From contig JBCDJG010000082.1 of NCBI GenBank assembly GCA_038748065.1, positions 1-16,306 of the forward strand: a DNA stretch of 16,306 bases. The letters run 5' to 3'. The position numbers and the translations under genes are program-made. Below, piece by piece: positions 1 through 7,099 of this stretch; the first letter of the stretch is position 1, and each line of letters starts with the position of its first letter. Under the pieces are notes generated by a model. That model saw only the letters and a list, made by a program, of their open reading frames with translations. It had not been told where the DNA came from and ran no database searches. This DNA comes from JBCDJG01 sp038748065 (GTDB lineage: Bacteria > Pseudomonadota > Gammaproteobacteria > Pseudomonadales > Halieaceae).

Positions 1-121
1 CCAGCATCGCGCCGACGATGAAAAGGCCCCAGTCTGCGAGACCATTGCCGGCCAATACAAGTCCCAGTACGAGTAGCAGGCTTGAACAGGCAAGGCCAAA
101 ACAGATTTGAGAAGACGGCAT
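1..121 (-). CDS. Small membrane protein, partial (3' part outside window)
   Basis: The gene starts at an ATG on the minus strand (base 121), with GGAG about 8 nt upstream as a ribosome binding site, and runs out of the window after 40 residues. The visible part has an uncharged stretch around residues 7-24 (Leu/Val/Gly/Ala-rich), then a short polar turn and a second apolar stretch (WGLFIVGAML, residues 31-40). This suggests the first two membrane segments of a small inner-membrane protein, or a signal anchor plus a helix. I do not recognise the family. It is divergent from the LysR regulator at 249 across 127 bp, the usual arrangement for a target of such a regulator, but that link is inferred. 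Confidence 0.55.
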   Translation of the reverse strand, partial: MPSSQICFGLACSSLLLVLGLVLAGNGLADWGLFIVGAML

Positions 122-180
122 CACGGTTTCTCCTTCGTGTTTGAATAGTGCAGCGTTAAGATAAATTGGGTTGAGCGAAG

Positions 181-248
181 TATGGGGTTTTCTTTACTTA
201 GATAAAAATAGATATTATTTATCTTTGAGTTAGATTATTATCTAAGTC
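181..248. promoter_or_regulatory. AT-rich divergent operator/promoter region with nested inverted repeats
   Basis: This is the only strongly AT-rich stretch in the left half of the window. A perfect 10-bp inverted repeat, ACTTAGATAA at 196-205 and TTATCTAAGT at 238-247, flanks a second perfect one, AGATAAA at 200-206 and TTTATCT at 218-224, separated by 11 nt. TAGAT recurs at 199, 209 and 231 in the same orientation. LysR-type regulators bind dyads with an 11-nt core and often use several adjacent sites, so this is most likely the operator of the regulator that starts at 249. The right arm ends 2 bp before that ATG, so binding there could block the gene's own expression. Promoters for both directions probably lie inside; I could not fix a single -35/-10 pair. 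Confidence 0.6.
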
Positions 249-1205
249 ATGCCCTCTCGAATCCACGCGCGTATTGGCACTATCAGGCAGCTGGAGATCC
301 TGCTGGCGGTGCATGATGAAGGCGGCGTAGCGGCCGCCTCCGAGGCTCTGCACCTGACGCAGCCTACCGTGTCCATGCAGCTGAAAAAACTGGCGGAAGC
401 CGTGGGTGCGCCCCTCTATCAGAAGGCGGGGAAGCGCCTGGTCTTCACGCAATCGGGCGAAGCCGTGCTGGCCGCTGCCAGGGACGTCATGCAGCGCTTT
501 GAGGCGCTTGACATGCAACTTGCTGACCTCGCGGGGCTGAAGTCTGGCAAGCTGCGCATCGCCGTTGTTACCACCTCCAAGTACTTTATCCCGCATCTGC
601 TCGGTTCCTTTTGCGAGCGCTATCCTGACGTTGAGGTGCAGTTCCGTGTTGGCAACAGAGAGGAGATTATCGAGCGCTTACACGAGGGTAAGGATGATCT
701 CTACGTGTTCAGCCATCCGCCCGAGGAAGAGAGGGATATCGTCGTAAGCGATTTCCTGCCCAACCCGCTGGTGGCAATTGCACCGGAAGGTCATCCGCTA
801 ACCGCGCGTAAGTCGATTTCCCTGCGTGAGCTCGCCGAACAGCCGCTGCTAATGCGCGAGGCGGGTTCCGGGACACGCTATGCGATAGAACGCTTCTTTC
901 GTGAGAAAGGCGTGGAGTTGGATATCAAGATGACCATTCAAAGCAACGAAGCGATCAAACACGCGGTCATGTCCGGGCTAGGTCTTGCGATTCTCTCCGC
1001 GCACACACTTACCTACGGTGGCCGTGCCGGGCTCGATGAACTTCAGGTCAGCGGCCTGCCTATCCGCTCACGCTGGTTCCTTGTGCGCCCCGGCTGGCTG
1101 CAGCCCTCCGTGGTTGCTCAAACCTTCCTCGATTACCTGGAGGGAAGCGACGAACTGAAGAACCTGATGGACGAACTGGCGACCCAGATGCCGGGCGCCG
1201 CATAG
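249..1205 (+). CDS. LysR-family transcriptional regulator, CbbR-like
   Basis: This is a 318-residue LysR-type regulator of normal family length. Residues about 11-65 form the winged helix-turn-helix, with the recognition-helix signature LTQPTVSMQLKKLAE (36-50) and the wing near LYQKAGKRLVFT. The effector-binding domain begins near residue 97 (SGKLRIAVVTT). MREAGSGTRYAIERFF and AIKHAVMSGLGLAILS are typical of the CbbR/RbcR subgroup, whose best-known members control Calvin-cycle genes and sense metabolites. No cbb genes are visible, so CbbR-like describes similarity, not target. The ATG at 249 is preceded by dyad repeats and no clear Shine-Dalgarno, so a leaderless or autoregulated start is possible. 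The lipoprotein esterase begins 3 nt after its stop, so the regulator may be cotranscribed with the genes it controls. Confidence 0.9.
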   Translation: MPSRIHARIGTIRQLEILLAVHDEGGVAAASEALHLTQPTVSMQLKKLAEAVGAPLYQKAGKRLVFTQSGEAVLAAARDVMQRFEALDMQLADLAGLKSGKLRIAVVTTSKYFIPHLLGSFCERYPDVEVQFRVGNREEIIERLHEGKDDLYVFSHPPEEERDIVVSDFLPNPLVAIAPEGHPLTARKSISLRELAEQPLLMREAGSGTRYAIERFFREKGVELDIKMTIQSNEAIKHAVMSGLGLAILSAHTLTYGGRAGLDELQVSGLPIRSRWFLVRPGWLQPSVVAQTFLDYLEGSDELKNLMDELATQMPGAA

Positions 1206-1208
1206 GCT

Positions 1209-2072
1209 GTGGCGAGGCTTGTCCCGTGTCGAGCGACTGCCCTTTGCTTGCTATTCCTCGCCCTCAGTGCGTGTTCTCCGCTGCTCGTGGTTAACGGCCT
1301 GACACCAGACGGGGCGGCCATGGTCGAACGCGGCCTCGCCTTTGGCGATAGCCCCCGTCAGAGCCTGGACGTCTTCTACCCGGAGCGCCCACTGGCCGGA
1401 GCTCCGGTTCTGGTGTTTTTCTATGGGGGCAGCTGGCAAAACGGCGATCGCGGCGACTATGCGTTTGTGGGTGATGGCCTCGCTGGAATGGGCTTCATTA
1501 CCGTGATCGTGGATTACCGCCTTTACCCTGAGGTTCGCTTCCCCGCCTTTGTCGAAGATGGTGCCCTGGCTGTGTCCTGGGTTGGCAATAACATTGCGGT
1601 GGCGAAGGATGCCGGGGTGGTGGTGATGGGACATTCTGCCGGTGCCCACATAGCCGCACTGGTCGCCCTTGACCGGCGTTATTCAGAACAGGCGGGATAT
1701 GACCCGACGCTTGTGCGAGGCCTGATCGGTCTCGCCGGGCCCTATGCCTTTGAGCCTCTGCGTTACCGTCGTACTCGATCCGTCTTTGAGCACCTGTCCA
1801 ACCCGGAATTGGCGCGCCCCATCCACTTTGCCTGCGAGCATCGGCTTGATGTACTGCTTCTGCACGGCGCCGATGATGATACGGTTCTGCCCAGCCATTC
1901 CGCCGAGATGGCGGCGGTCATGGCGAACTGCGGGAGCATCGTTACCCATATCGAAATGCCTGACGTAAATCACTTCGATATTGTTCTGGGCCTGTCTCCC
2001 CGCTTTGGGAGCCTTGCCGATGTGCTGACGCCGATCGAGGCCTTTCTCAGCGCTTTTCCCGCTCGGTCGTAA
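1209..2072 (+). CDS. Lipoprotein alpha/beta-hydrolase (esterase, BD-FAE/kynurenine-formamidase-like)
   Basis: This 287-residue enzyme has a lipoprotein signal peptide: a basic N-terminus, an apolar core and the lipobox L19-S20-A21-C22. It should be anchored in the envelope by Cys22. The oxyanion-hole motif appears as YGGSW (72-76), with Tyr in place of the common His of HGGxW. The nucleophile elbow is GHSAG (141-145, Ser143), the acid probably Asp223 or Asp224 in HGADDDTVLP, and the base His255 in VNHFD. All triad members are present. The fold group includes bacterial esterases and kynurenine formamidases; the substrate is unknown. Translation starts at GTG 1209, 3 nt after the regulator stop; no better start keeps the signal peptide. 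It is followed 79 nt later by the TrpB2-type gene. Confidence 0.85.
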   Translation: MARLVPCRATALCLLFLALSACSPLLVVNGLTPDGAAMVERGLAFGDSPRQSLDVFYPERPLAGAPVLVFFYGGSWQNGDRGDYAFVGDGLAGMGFITVIVDYRLYPEVRFPAFVEDGALAVSWVGNNIAVAKDAGVVVMGHSAGAHIAALVALDRRYSEQAGYDPTLVRGLIGLAGPYAFEPLRYRRTRSVFEHLSNPELARPIHFACEHRLDVLLLHGADDDTVLPSHSAEMAAVMANCGSIVTHIEMPDVNHFDIVLGLSPRFGSLADVLTPIEAFLSAFPARS

Positions 2073-2151
2073 ACGCTCGTGCAATCCACTACTATCAGGC
2101 CCTGCGGGCGCGTTGCGAGCGCGCGGCGAGAATGACAACCTGCGAGGGCAC

Positions 2152-3513
2152 ATGAGCGAGTACACGAAGATTCTTCTCAGTGAAGATGAGATTCCCACCC
2201 AGTGGTACAACGTTGTGGCGGACCTGCCTGAGCCACCGCCGCCAGCGCTGCACCCAGGGACCCATGAGCCGGCGACAGCAGAGGATTTCGCGCCGCTTTT
2301 CCCGATGGCCCTCGTTGAACAGGAGGTCAGTGCGGAGCGCTACATCGATATTCCCGGCGAGGTGCTCGATGTTTATCGCCTGTGGCGACCGACGCCCCTG
2401 TTTCGCGCCCGGCGTCTGGAAAAGGCCCTGGATACGCCGGCGAAGATTTTCTACAAGTACGAGGGCGTGAGCCCGGCGGGATCGCACAAGCCGAATACGG
2501 CGATACCGCAGGTCTGGTACAACGCACAGGAAGGCATTCGCAAGCTAACCACCGAAACGGGTGCAGGGCAGTGGGGTAGTTCGCTCGCCTTCGCCTGCGC
2601 ACAGTTTGGGCTCGAGTGCGAGGTCTGGCAGGTGGCGGCCAGCTATCGTGCCAAGCCACATCGTCGGACCATGATGGAGATCTGGGGGGGCAAGGTCCAC
2701 CCGAGTCCCTCGGAGGTGACAGAGTTCGGACGCCAGCTGTTGGCACAGGATCCCGATCACCCGGGCTCCCTGGGCATTGCTATTTCCGAAGCGGTCAGCG
2801 AGGCGGTGGCTGACGAGGCGACGCGCTATGCATTGGGCAGCGTTCTCAACCACGTACTTCTGCACCAGACCGTGATAGGCGAGGAAGCGCTCTTGCAGTT
2901 AGCCAAGGTTGGCGAGACCCCTGATGTGCTGGTTGGCTGCACTGGCGGTGGCTCCAACTTCGGTGGCCTCGCATTCCCCTTCTTGCGGGAAAAATTAAAG
3001 GGCAATATGTCCCCGGTGATCCGCTGTGTTGAGCCCTCTGCCTGCCCGACGCTGACCAAAGGGGAATATCGCTATGACTTCGGCGATACGGCGGGTCTGA
3101 CACCGCTAATGAAGATGCATACCCTCGGCCACAGCTTTGTACCCGAACCGATTCATGCCGGGGGCCTGCGCTACCACGGGATGGCGCCGCTAGTGTCCCA
3201 CGTTTACGAACTCGGCCTTGTCGAGGCGATTAGTATCCCGCAGCTGGAGTGTTTTAGCGGGGCGATTCAGTTCGCACGCGCCGAGGGAATCGTGCCTGCG
3301 CCCGAACCCACCCATGCAATCGCAGCAGCAGTTCGTGAGGCGCTGGCGTGCAAGGAAAGCGGTGAGGAAAAAACGATTCTGACGGCACTATGCGGCCACG
3401 GCCACCTTGATCTGGCGTCTTACGACAAGTTCCTTCGCGGTGAAATGGAGGACCTTGATCTGCCCGAGAGCGTCATTCAGCAGGCCATGGAGTCAGTCCC
3501 TGAAATCAGCTAA
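2152..3513 (+). CDS. trpB: TrpB2-type tryptophan synthase beta-like PLP enzyme
   Basis: This is a 453-residue member of the TrpB2 branch of tryptophan synthase beta chains (fold-type II PLP enzymes), which condense indole with serine. The N-terminal region (IPTQWYNVVADLP, 14-26) and the LWRPTPLFRARRLE motif (77-90) are typical of that branch. The PLP lysine is Lys113 in EGVSPAGSHKPNTA. The catalytic Glu is Glu135 in TETGAGQWG, and the PLP phosphate loop is GCTGGGSN (262-269). Start choice: ATG 2152 has GAGGG a few bases upstream and gives the normal N-terminus; an upstream TTG at 2113 would add 13 unrelated residues. No trpA or other tryptophan genes are near. Its neighbours are an envelope esterase and a TonB receptor, so it may salvage indole or act on an indole-like or other beta-substituted amino acid. 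The family call is firm; the role is open. Confidence 0.9.
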   Translation: MSEYTKILLSEDEIPTQWYNVVADLPEPPPPALHPGTHEPATAEDFAPLFPMALVEQEVSAERYIDIPGEVLDVYRLWRPTPLFRARRLEKALDTPAKIFYKYEGVSPAGSHKPNTAIPQVWYNAQEGIRKLTTETGAGQWGSSLAFACAQFGLECEVWQVAASYRAKPHRRTMMEIWGGKVHPSPSEVTEFGRQLLAQDPDHPGSLGIAISEAVSEAVADEATRYALGSVLNHVLLHQTVIGEEALLQLAKVGETPDVLVGCTGGGSNFGGLAFPFLREKLKGNMSPVIRCVEPSACPTLTKGEYRYDFGDTAGLTPLMKMHTLGHSFVPEPIHAGGLRYHGMAPLVSHVYELGLVEAISIPQLECFSGAIQFARAEGIVPAPEPTHAIAAAVREALACKESGEEKTILTALCGHGHLDLASYDKFLRGEMEDLDLPESVIQQAMESVPEIS

Positions 3514-3555
3514 ACAGACCACCCTCAAACAGATAACAACAAGGACATAAAAGCA

Positions 3556-5964
3556 ATGCGAAAGGATCATCACAGGCGGCTGCCGCTGGCAGCCGCGCTC
3601 CTGGCTGTCCCGGGCAGTCTCGCCCTCGCTCCCGCTGCCGCAGCTCAGTCCAGCGGCGCAGATCTCGTATTGGAAGAAATCACCGTTACCGCCCGGCGTC
3701 GGGAGGAGGGGTTGCAGGAGGCGCCTATCGCCATCTCGGCGTTCACCGGCGATACGCTCGCGTATCGCGGCGTTACCCAGCTGACCCAGGTCGAGAAGTT
3801 CGTACCTAATCTGACCGTTCAGAACAACCCGAGCTTCGGTGGCGCTTCCAACTCTGCCGCTATTTACATTCGGGGGGTTGGCCAGAAGGAGTTTCTGCCG
3901 ACCACTGAACCCGGTGTCGGGCTTTACGTCGACGGTGTCTACATTGCCCGCTCGGTAGGTGCTGTGTTGGACCTGATTGATGTGGAACGATTGGAGGTAT
4001 TGCGCGGACCCCAGGGTAGCCTGTTTGGGCGCAATACCATTGGTGGCGCGCTCTCCATCACAACGGTAAAGCCGGCGATTGGCGGTGGCTTCGGTGGCGA
4101 AATTGCAGCGGCCGTCGGCACCGATGATCGTCTTAACGTCAAGGGCGCCATAGATATTCCCGTCGGCTCGGAAATGGGCCTGCGGCTATCGGCGGCGACA
4201 TTCCAACAGGATGGCTATGTCGAGCGCCAGGATGGGGTTGACCTTGGCGATGACGACACGCAGACGGCCCGCCTGGCCTGGGCCTGGGAGCCATCATCGA
4301 GATTGCGCACGGATTTCAGCCTGGATTACACCCGTGATCGCGAGAATGGCCCTGCTCTTGAGCTGATTGCTATCGACTTTACCGACCTCAGCCAGCTGCA
4401 GGGCGTGGTAGCGGCGCCGCCGCCGCCTCTGGCCTTCATACACAACGTCACCACGGCGGCACTTGGCCCGGGCCAGCCCTGCGCTGCAACTGACGCCGAG
4501 GGCAACGGCGTCACCTTCAACCCTGACAGCCCGAACTGTTTTGATGAACGCTATCTGCGCGACAACAGCCGCAATGCCGGGACCGCGGAAGCAAAATCCG
4601 ATACCGACATCTGGGGTGCCTCGCTTAACGTTGGCTACGAGATTTCTGATACTTTGAGCCTGCGTTCAATCACCGCCTGGCGTGATCTCGACTCCGAGTT
4701 TTCACGGGACGGTGATCATTCGCCTCATCGTATCTCCACCCTGTTCGACGATCTCGAGCAGCAGCAGTTCAGTCAGGAGCTGCAGCTGCTCGGGGAGCAT
4801 GATCGCTTCAACTGGATTCTTGGCGCCTACTACTTCGAGGAGGAGGGTGATAACGTCAACATTCTCGATTTCACGGTATCCAACTTCCGCTCCGGTGGCG
4901 AGTTTGAGAACGAGTCCTGGGCCGTTTTTGCCCAGGGTACTTATGACATTACGGATGCCTTGCGCCTGACCCTGGGCGGGCGTTACACAGAGGAAACCAA
5001 AAGTTTCCTGCCGGACCAGATCATATTTACCAACTACTACGAGGGCATCAGTAATGTCGTGCCACCAGATAACCCCCTGGCCGCACTGGACGCTCCCTTT
5101 TTGCAGGCAGGCACGCGCATCCTGCCGAACATCGAAAAAGAGATTGATATCGATGAGTTCACGCCCTTGGTGAATCTGTCTTTCGATACGTCCGATGACA
5201 TGATGCTCTACGCCAGCTATTCGGAAGGGTTCAAGTCAGGTGGCTTTACCCAGCGTGTTTTTCCGCCGATCGTGCCGCCATTCACGGCACCGCCGGGCAC
5301 GCCGGATATCGATTTGATCCCGACCTTCGAGCCTGAATTTGCCGAGGTCTTTGAAATCGGTTTCAAATCGACGCTGGCCGGTGGCAATGTGCGGTTGAAC
5401 GGCGCACTATTCCACACGGACTATGAGGACCTACAGGTTGAAGTCTTCAATAGTGTCGCCCCGGTCACCGAGAACATCGGCTCCGCTAACATCCAGGGGC
5501 TCGAGCTGGAAATGCAGGCCTCTCCGGGTGGTGGCTGGTTGATTGACGCCATGTTTGCCTACCTCAACGCCGAGTACGACGAGATCGATTCTGAAGTCAC
5601 TTTGATTGGCGAGGATTTCGATTTTGAGCGCGTGCCGGAGTACGCCGCCAGTCTGGGCGTTTCCAAGGAAATCTCTCTGGACGACCTCGGCACGCTGGTG
5701 ATCCGCGGAGATGCTGCTTACCGTGACGATACCTTTAACGACGCGTTCAATACGGAAGCGCTGCGTACTGACTCTTACACGCTGTGGGATGCCAGCATCC
5801 GCTGGGTCAGCCCTGGCGAGGAGCTGTCTGTGATTCTAACGGGCATCAATCTGACAGATGAAGACTATTTGATGACTGGCGTCTACGGTACTGCCTTCCA
5901 GGTCTTCGAAGGCGTTTACGATCGCGGCCGGCAGTGGATGCTGGAGGCCCAGTGGGAGTTTTAG
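3556..5964 (+). CDS. TonB-dependent outer-membrane receptor
   Basis: This 802-residue receptor imports a scarce or bulky ligand across the outer membrane using TonB energy. A Sec signal peptide (about residues 1-30, Ala/Leu-rich, ending AAAAQ) is followed by a TonB box (EEITVTA, 40-46). The plug domain spans about 55-170 and includes IYIRGVG, VGLYVDGVYIAR and the family signature RGPQGSLFGRNTIGGALSI (150-168). A 22-stranded barrel follows, ending in an aromatic C-terminus (QWEF) as recognised by the BAM assembly machinery. A Pro-rich segment (APPPPLA) near residue 295 should be an extracellular loop. The start ATG has AAGGA 10 nt upstream. Plug and barrel resemble the broad family used by marine and sphingomonad bacteria for iron complexes, glycans and aromatics, so the ligand cannot be told. 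It lies 42 nt after trpB2 and 1 nt before the next gene. Confidence 0.95.
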   Translation: MRKDHHRRLPLAAALLAVPGSLALAPAAAAQSSGADLVLEEITVTARRREEGLQEAPIAISAFTGDTLAYRGVTQLTQVEKFVPNLTVQNNPSFGGASNSAAIYIRGVGQKEFLPTTEPGVGLYVDGVYIARSVGAVLDLIDVERLEVLRGPQGSLFGRNTIGGALSITTVKPAIGGGFGGEIAAAVGTDDRLNVKGAIDIPVGSEMGLRLSAATFQQDGYVERQDGVDLGDDDTQTARLAWAWEPSSRLRTDFSLDYTRDRENGPALELIAIDFTDLSQLQGVVAAPPPPLAFIHNVTTAALGPGQPCAATDAEGNGVTFNPDSPNCFDERYLRDNSRNAGTAEAKSDTDIWGASLNVGYEISDTLSLRSITAWRDLDSEFSRDGDHSPHRISTLFDDLEQQQFSQELQLLGEHDRFNWILGAYYFEEEGDNVNILDFTVSNFRSGGEFENESWAVFAQGTYDITDALRLTLGGRYTEETKSFLPDQIIFTNYYEGISNVVPPDNPLAALDAPFLQAGTRILPNIEKEIDIDEFTPLVNLSFDTSDDMMLYASYSEGFKSGGFTQRVFPPIVPPFTAPPGTPDIDLIPTFEPEFAEVFEIGFKSTLAGGNVRLNGALFHTDYEDLQVEVFNSVAPVTENIGSANIQGLELEMQASPGGGWLIDAMFAYLNAEYDEIDSEVTLIGEDFDFERVPEYAASLGVSKEISLDDLGTLVIRGDAAYRDDTFNDAFNTEALRTDSYTLWDASIRWVSPGEELSVILTGINLTDEDYLMTGVYGTAFQVFEGVYDRGRQWMLEAQWEF

Positions 5965-5965
5965 T

Positions 5966-6529
5966 ATGGCCAGGGTAAAAATTGCCAAGCCGGAGCAGGT
6001 TGATGACCCTGCTATCGCAGGTATTTTCGAGTGGGTGATCGAAAAAGAGGGTGCGGTACCCAACCACTTCTACGTGGAAATGAACTTCCCTGAGTTTTTT
6101 CCGGCCAAGCTTGGCGCCACGCGCGTCCTGTGGGAGGCGGGTGAGTTAAGTCTCGAAGAAGTGCAGCACGTTGGCATCCTGGTGTCCCAGGACAATGGTT
6201 GTCCGTACTGCACGGCGGCTTTCTGTACCATCCTGACATTCGGCATGGGTACCGCAGAAGAGTATGTAAAGGGGCTGATCACTAATGGCCTCGAGAGCGT
6301 TGCTGACGAGCGACTGACCACGCTTCTCGACTTCGCCCTTCGGGTGAATCGCGACCCTGCGGGCACGAGCGATGGCGACATAGCGGCGCTGCGCGCGGTG
6401 GGCCTGAGTGACAAGGGTATTGTGCAGCTCGTGCATCTTGTCAGTGACTTCGCCTCCTACAATCGCCTGAATCTCGCCTTGCAGACGGATTACGATTACA
6501 AGGACATGTGGCGCGCGCTGGCGTTCTAG
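5966..6529 (+). CDS. Carboxymuconolactone decarboxylase/AhpD-fold protein
   Basis: This is a 187-residue, all-helical CMD-family protein. The core motif is NGCPYCTAAFC with the redox-type pair Cys79-x-x-Cys82, plus an extra Cys87. In AhpD the CxxC pair works with a Glu 12 residues before the first Cys and a His 4 residues after the second. By that spacing this protein has Gln67 and Phe86, so both proton-relay residues appear to be replaced. It may therefore not be a standard peroxidase-reducing enzyme. The ATG lies one base after the receptor stop, and its Shine-Dalgarno (GGGAG, 5954-5958) is inside the receptor's last codons, so the two are translationally coupled. It ends the plus-strand run and faces the minus-strand XapX genes tail to tail. 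Confidence 0.85.
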   Translation: MARVKIAKPEQVDDPAIAGIFEWVIEKEGAVPNHFYVEMNFPEFFPAKLGATRVLWEAGELSLEEVQHVGILVSQDNGCPYCTAAFCTILTFGMGTAEEYVKGLITNGLESVADERLTTLLDFALRVNRDPAGTSDGDIAALRAVGLSDKGIVQLVHLVSDFASYNRLNLALQTDYDYKDMWRALAF

Positions 6530-6544
6530 CGATCAGGCGATGGT

Positions 6545-6581
6545 AGTGCGGTCTGCGCCAACACTGGTTGCTGAGCGCACT
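6545..6581. terminator. Possible bidirectional terminator/hairpin between convergent genes
   Basis: Between two convergent genes lies a hairpin: TGCGC (6554-6558) plus CAAC (6559-6562), a 4-nt loop, then GTTG (6567-6570), a 4-nt bulge and GCGCA (6575-6579). An alternative outer pairing is AGTGCG (6545-6550) with CGCACT (6576-6581). There is no T-tract on either side, so intrinsic termination is uncertain. The hairpin overlaps the stop codon of the minus-strand gene. Confidence 0.3.
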
Positions 6582-6736
6582 TAGCCTGCTATGTACCCTG
6601 CCGCACTGAAACCCAGAGTCATGGCCACAACCAAAAGTGCGCCCTCTAGCTTGGGTGGTGCGGGTACTGGAATATCTAACCAACGACAGCCCGCGCCAAT
6701 CGCCAGGCCCAATGAAATGCCGACTGCCAGTTGCAT
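6581..6736 (-). CDS. XapX-domain (DUF1427) small membrane protein, second copy
   Basis: This 51-residue gene reads from ATG 6736 to TAA 6581. It has the XapX pattern: a Gly-rich first helix (GISLGLAIGAG), the PVPAPP turn (residues 23-28), then EGALLVVAMTLGF as a second helix. It is two membrane segments with almost no tail. Its start overlaps the stop of the first XapX gene by one base (TGATG), so translation is coupled. It shares the 10-residue block EGALLVVAMT exactly with that gene, although the codons differ at most third positions, which indicates an old duplication kept under selection. The molecular role of XapX proteins is unknown. Two different subunits made in tandem suggest a heteromeric membrane complex, as in paired small multidrug-resistance proteins; this is an analogy only. 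Confidence 0.85.
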   Translation of the reverse strand: MQLAVGISLGLAIGAGCRWLDIPVPAPPKLEGALLVVAMTLGFSAAGYIAG

Positions 6737-6966
6737 CAGGAGCCACCTTCAGTAGTTTCGCCAAGGTGATGGTCGGTCGGCCTACCGAGCCGTTCGCGGT
6801 CGCTGCCCTGGCTTGAGAGTTGTCGGTCCATCAAGCCGTAGCCGACGGTCATAGCCACGACCAGCAGCGCGCCCTCAATGACCGGTGGTGCCGGTGCGGG
6901 TACGGTAAAGAGGAAGCACAGTCCGCCGATGGCGAAGCCCAGCGCAAGTCCGAGAAGTAGTTTCAT
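6736..6966 (-). CDS. XapX-domain (DUF1427) membrane protein, first copy
   Basis: This 76-residue protein has two predicted membrane helices (about 2-20 and 31-48) joined by the XapX signature VPAPAPP (22-28). A hydrophilic, charged tail of about 28 residues (from DRQLSS) follows, which the second copy lacks. The ATG at 6966 is preceded by GAGG at a good distance. It lies 133 nt downstream of pirin, the longest gap in the minus-strand run, so it may have an extra promoter, and its stop overlaps the start of the second XapX gene. XapX proteins have no established biochemical function. My recollection that they often sit next to YcaC-type hydrolases and YtcJ-type amidohydrolases, as here, would need a neighbourhood survey to confirm. 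Confidence 0.85.
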   Translation of the reverse strand: MKLLLGLALGFAIGGLCFLFTVPAPAPPVIEGALLVVAMTVGYGLMDRQLSSQGSDRERLGRPTDHHLGETTEGGS

Positions 6967-7099
6967 GAGTTGAGCCTCTTTATGGGGTTGAACCCGCTGA
7001 TTGGAAGCATTGGGTCCTGGGCCAGGTATCTATCATTACGTGAGGCCAGGTCGGCTGTCTTTGCACCGTTAATGCGGTTGTACTTTCTTTGCACACTGG

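Noticed and set aside
249..1205. Calling the regulator a true CbbR controlling carbon fixation
   Set aside because: The sequence is CbbR-like, but no RuBisCO or other Calvin-cycle gene is in the window; the neighbours point to uptake and catabolism.
2113..2151. Upstream TTG start for the TrpB2 gene
   Set aside because: It adds 13 residues with no family match and sits in a small GC hairpin; ATG 2152 has a ribosome site and the normal N-terminus.
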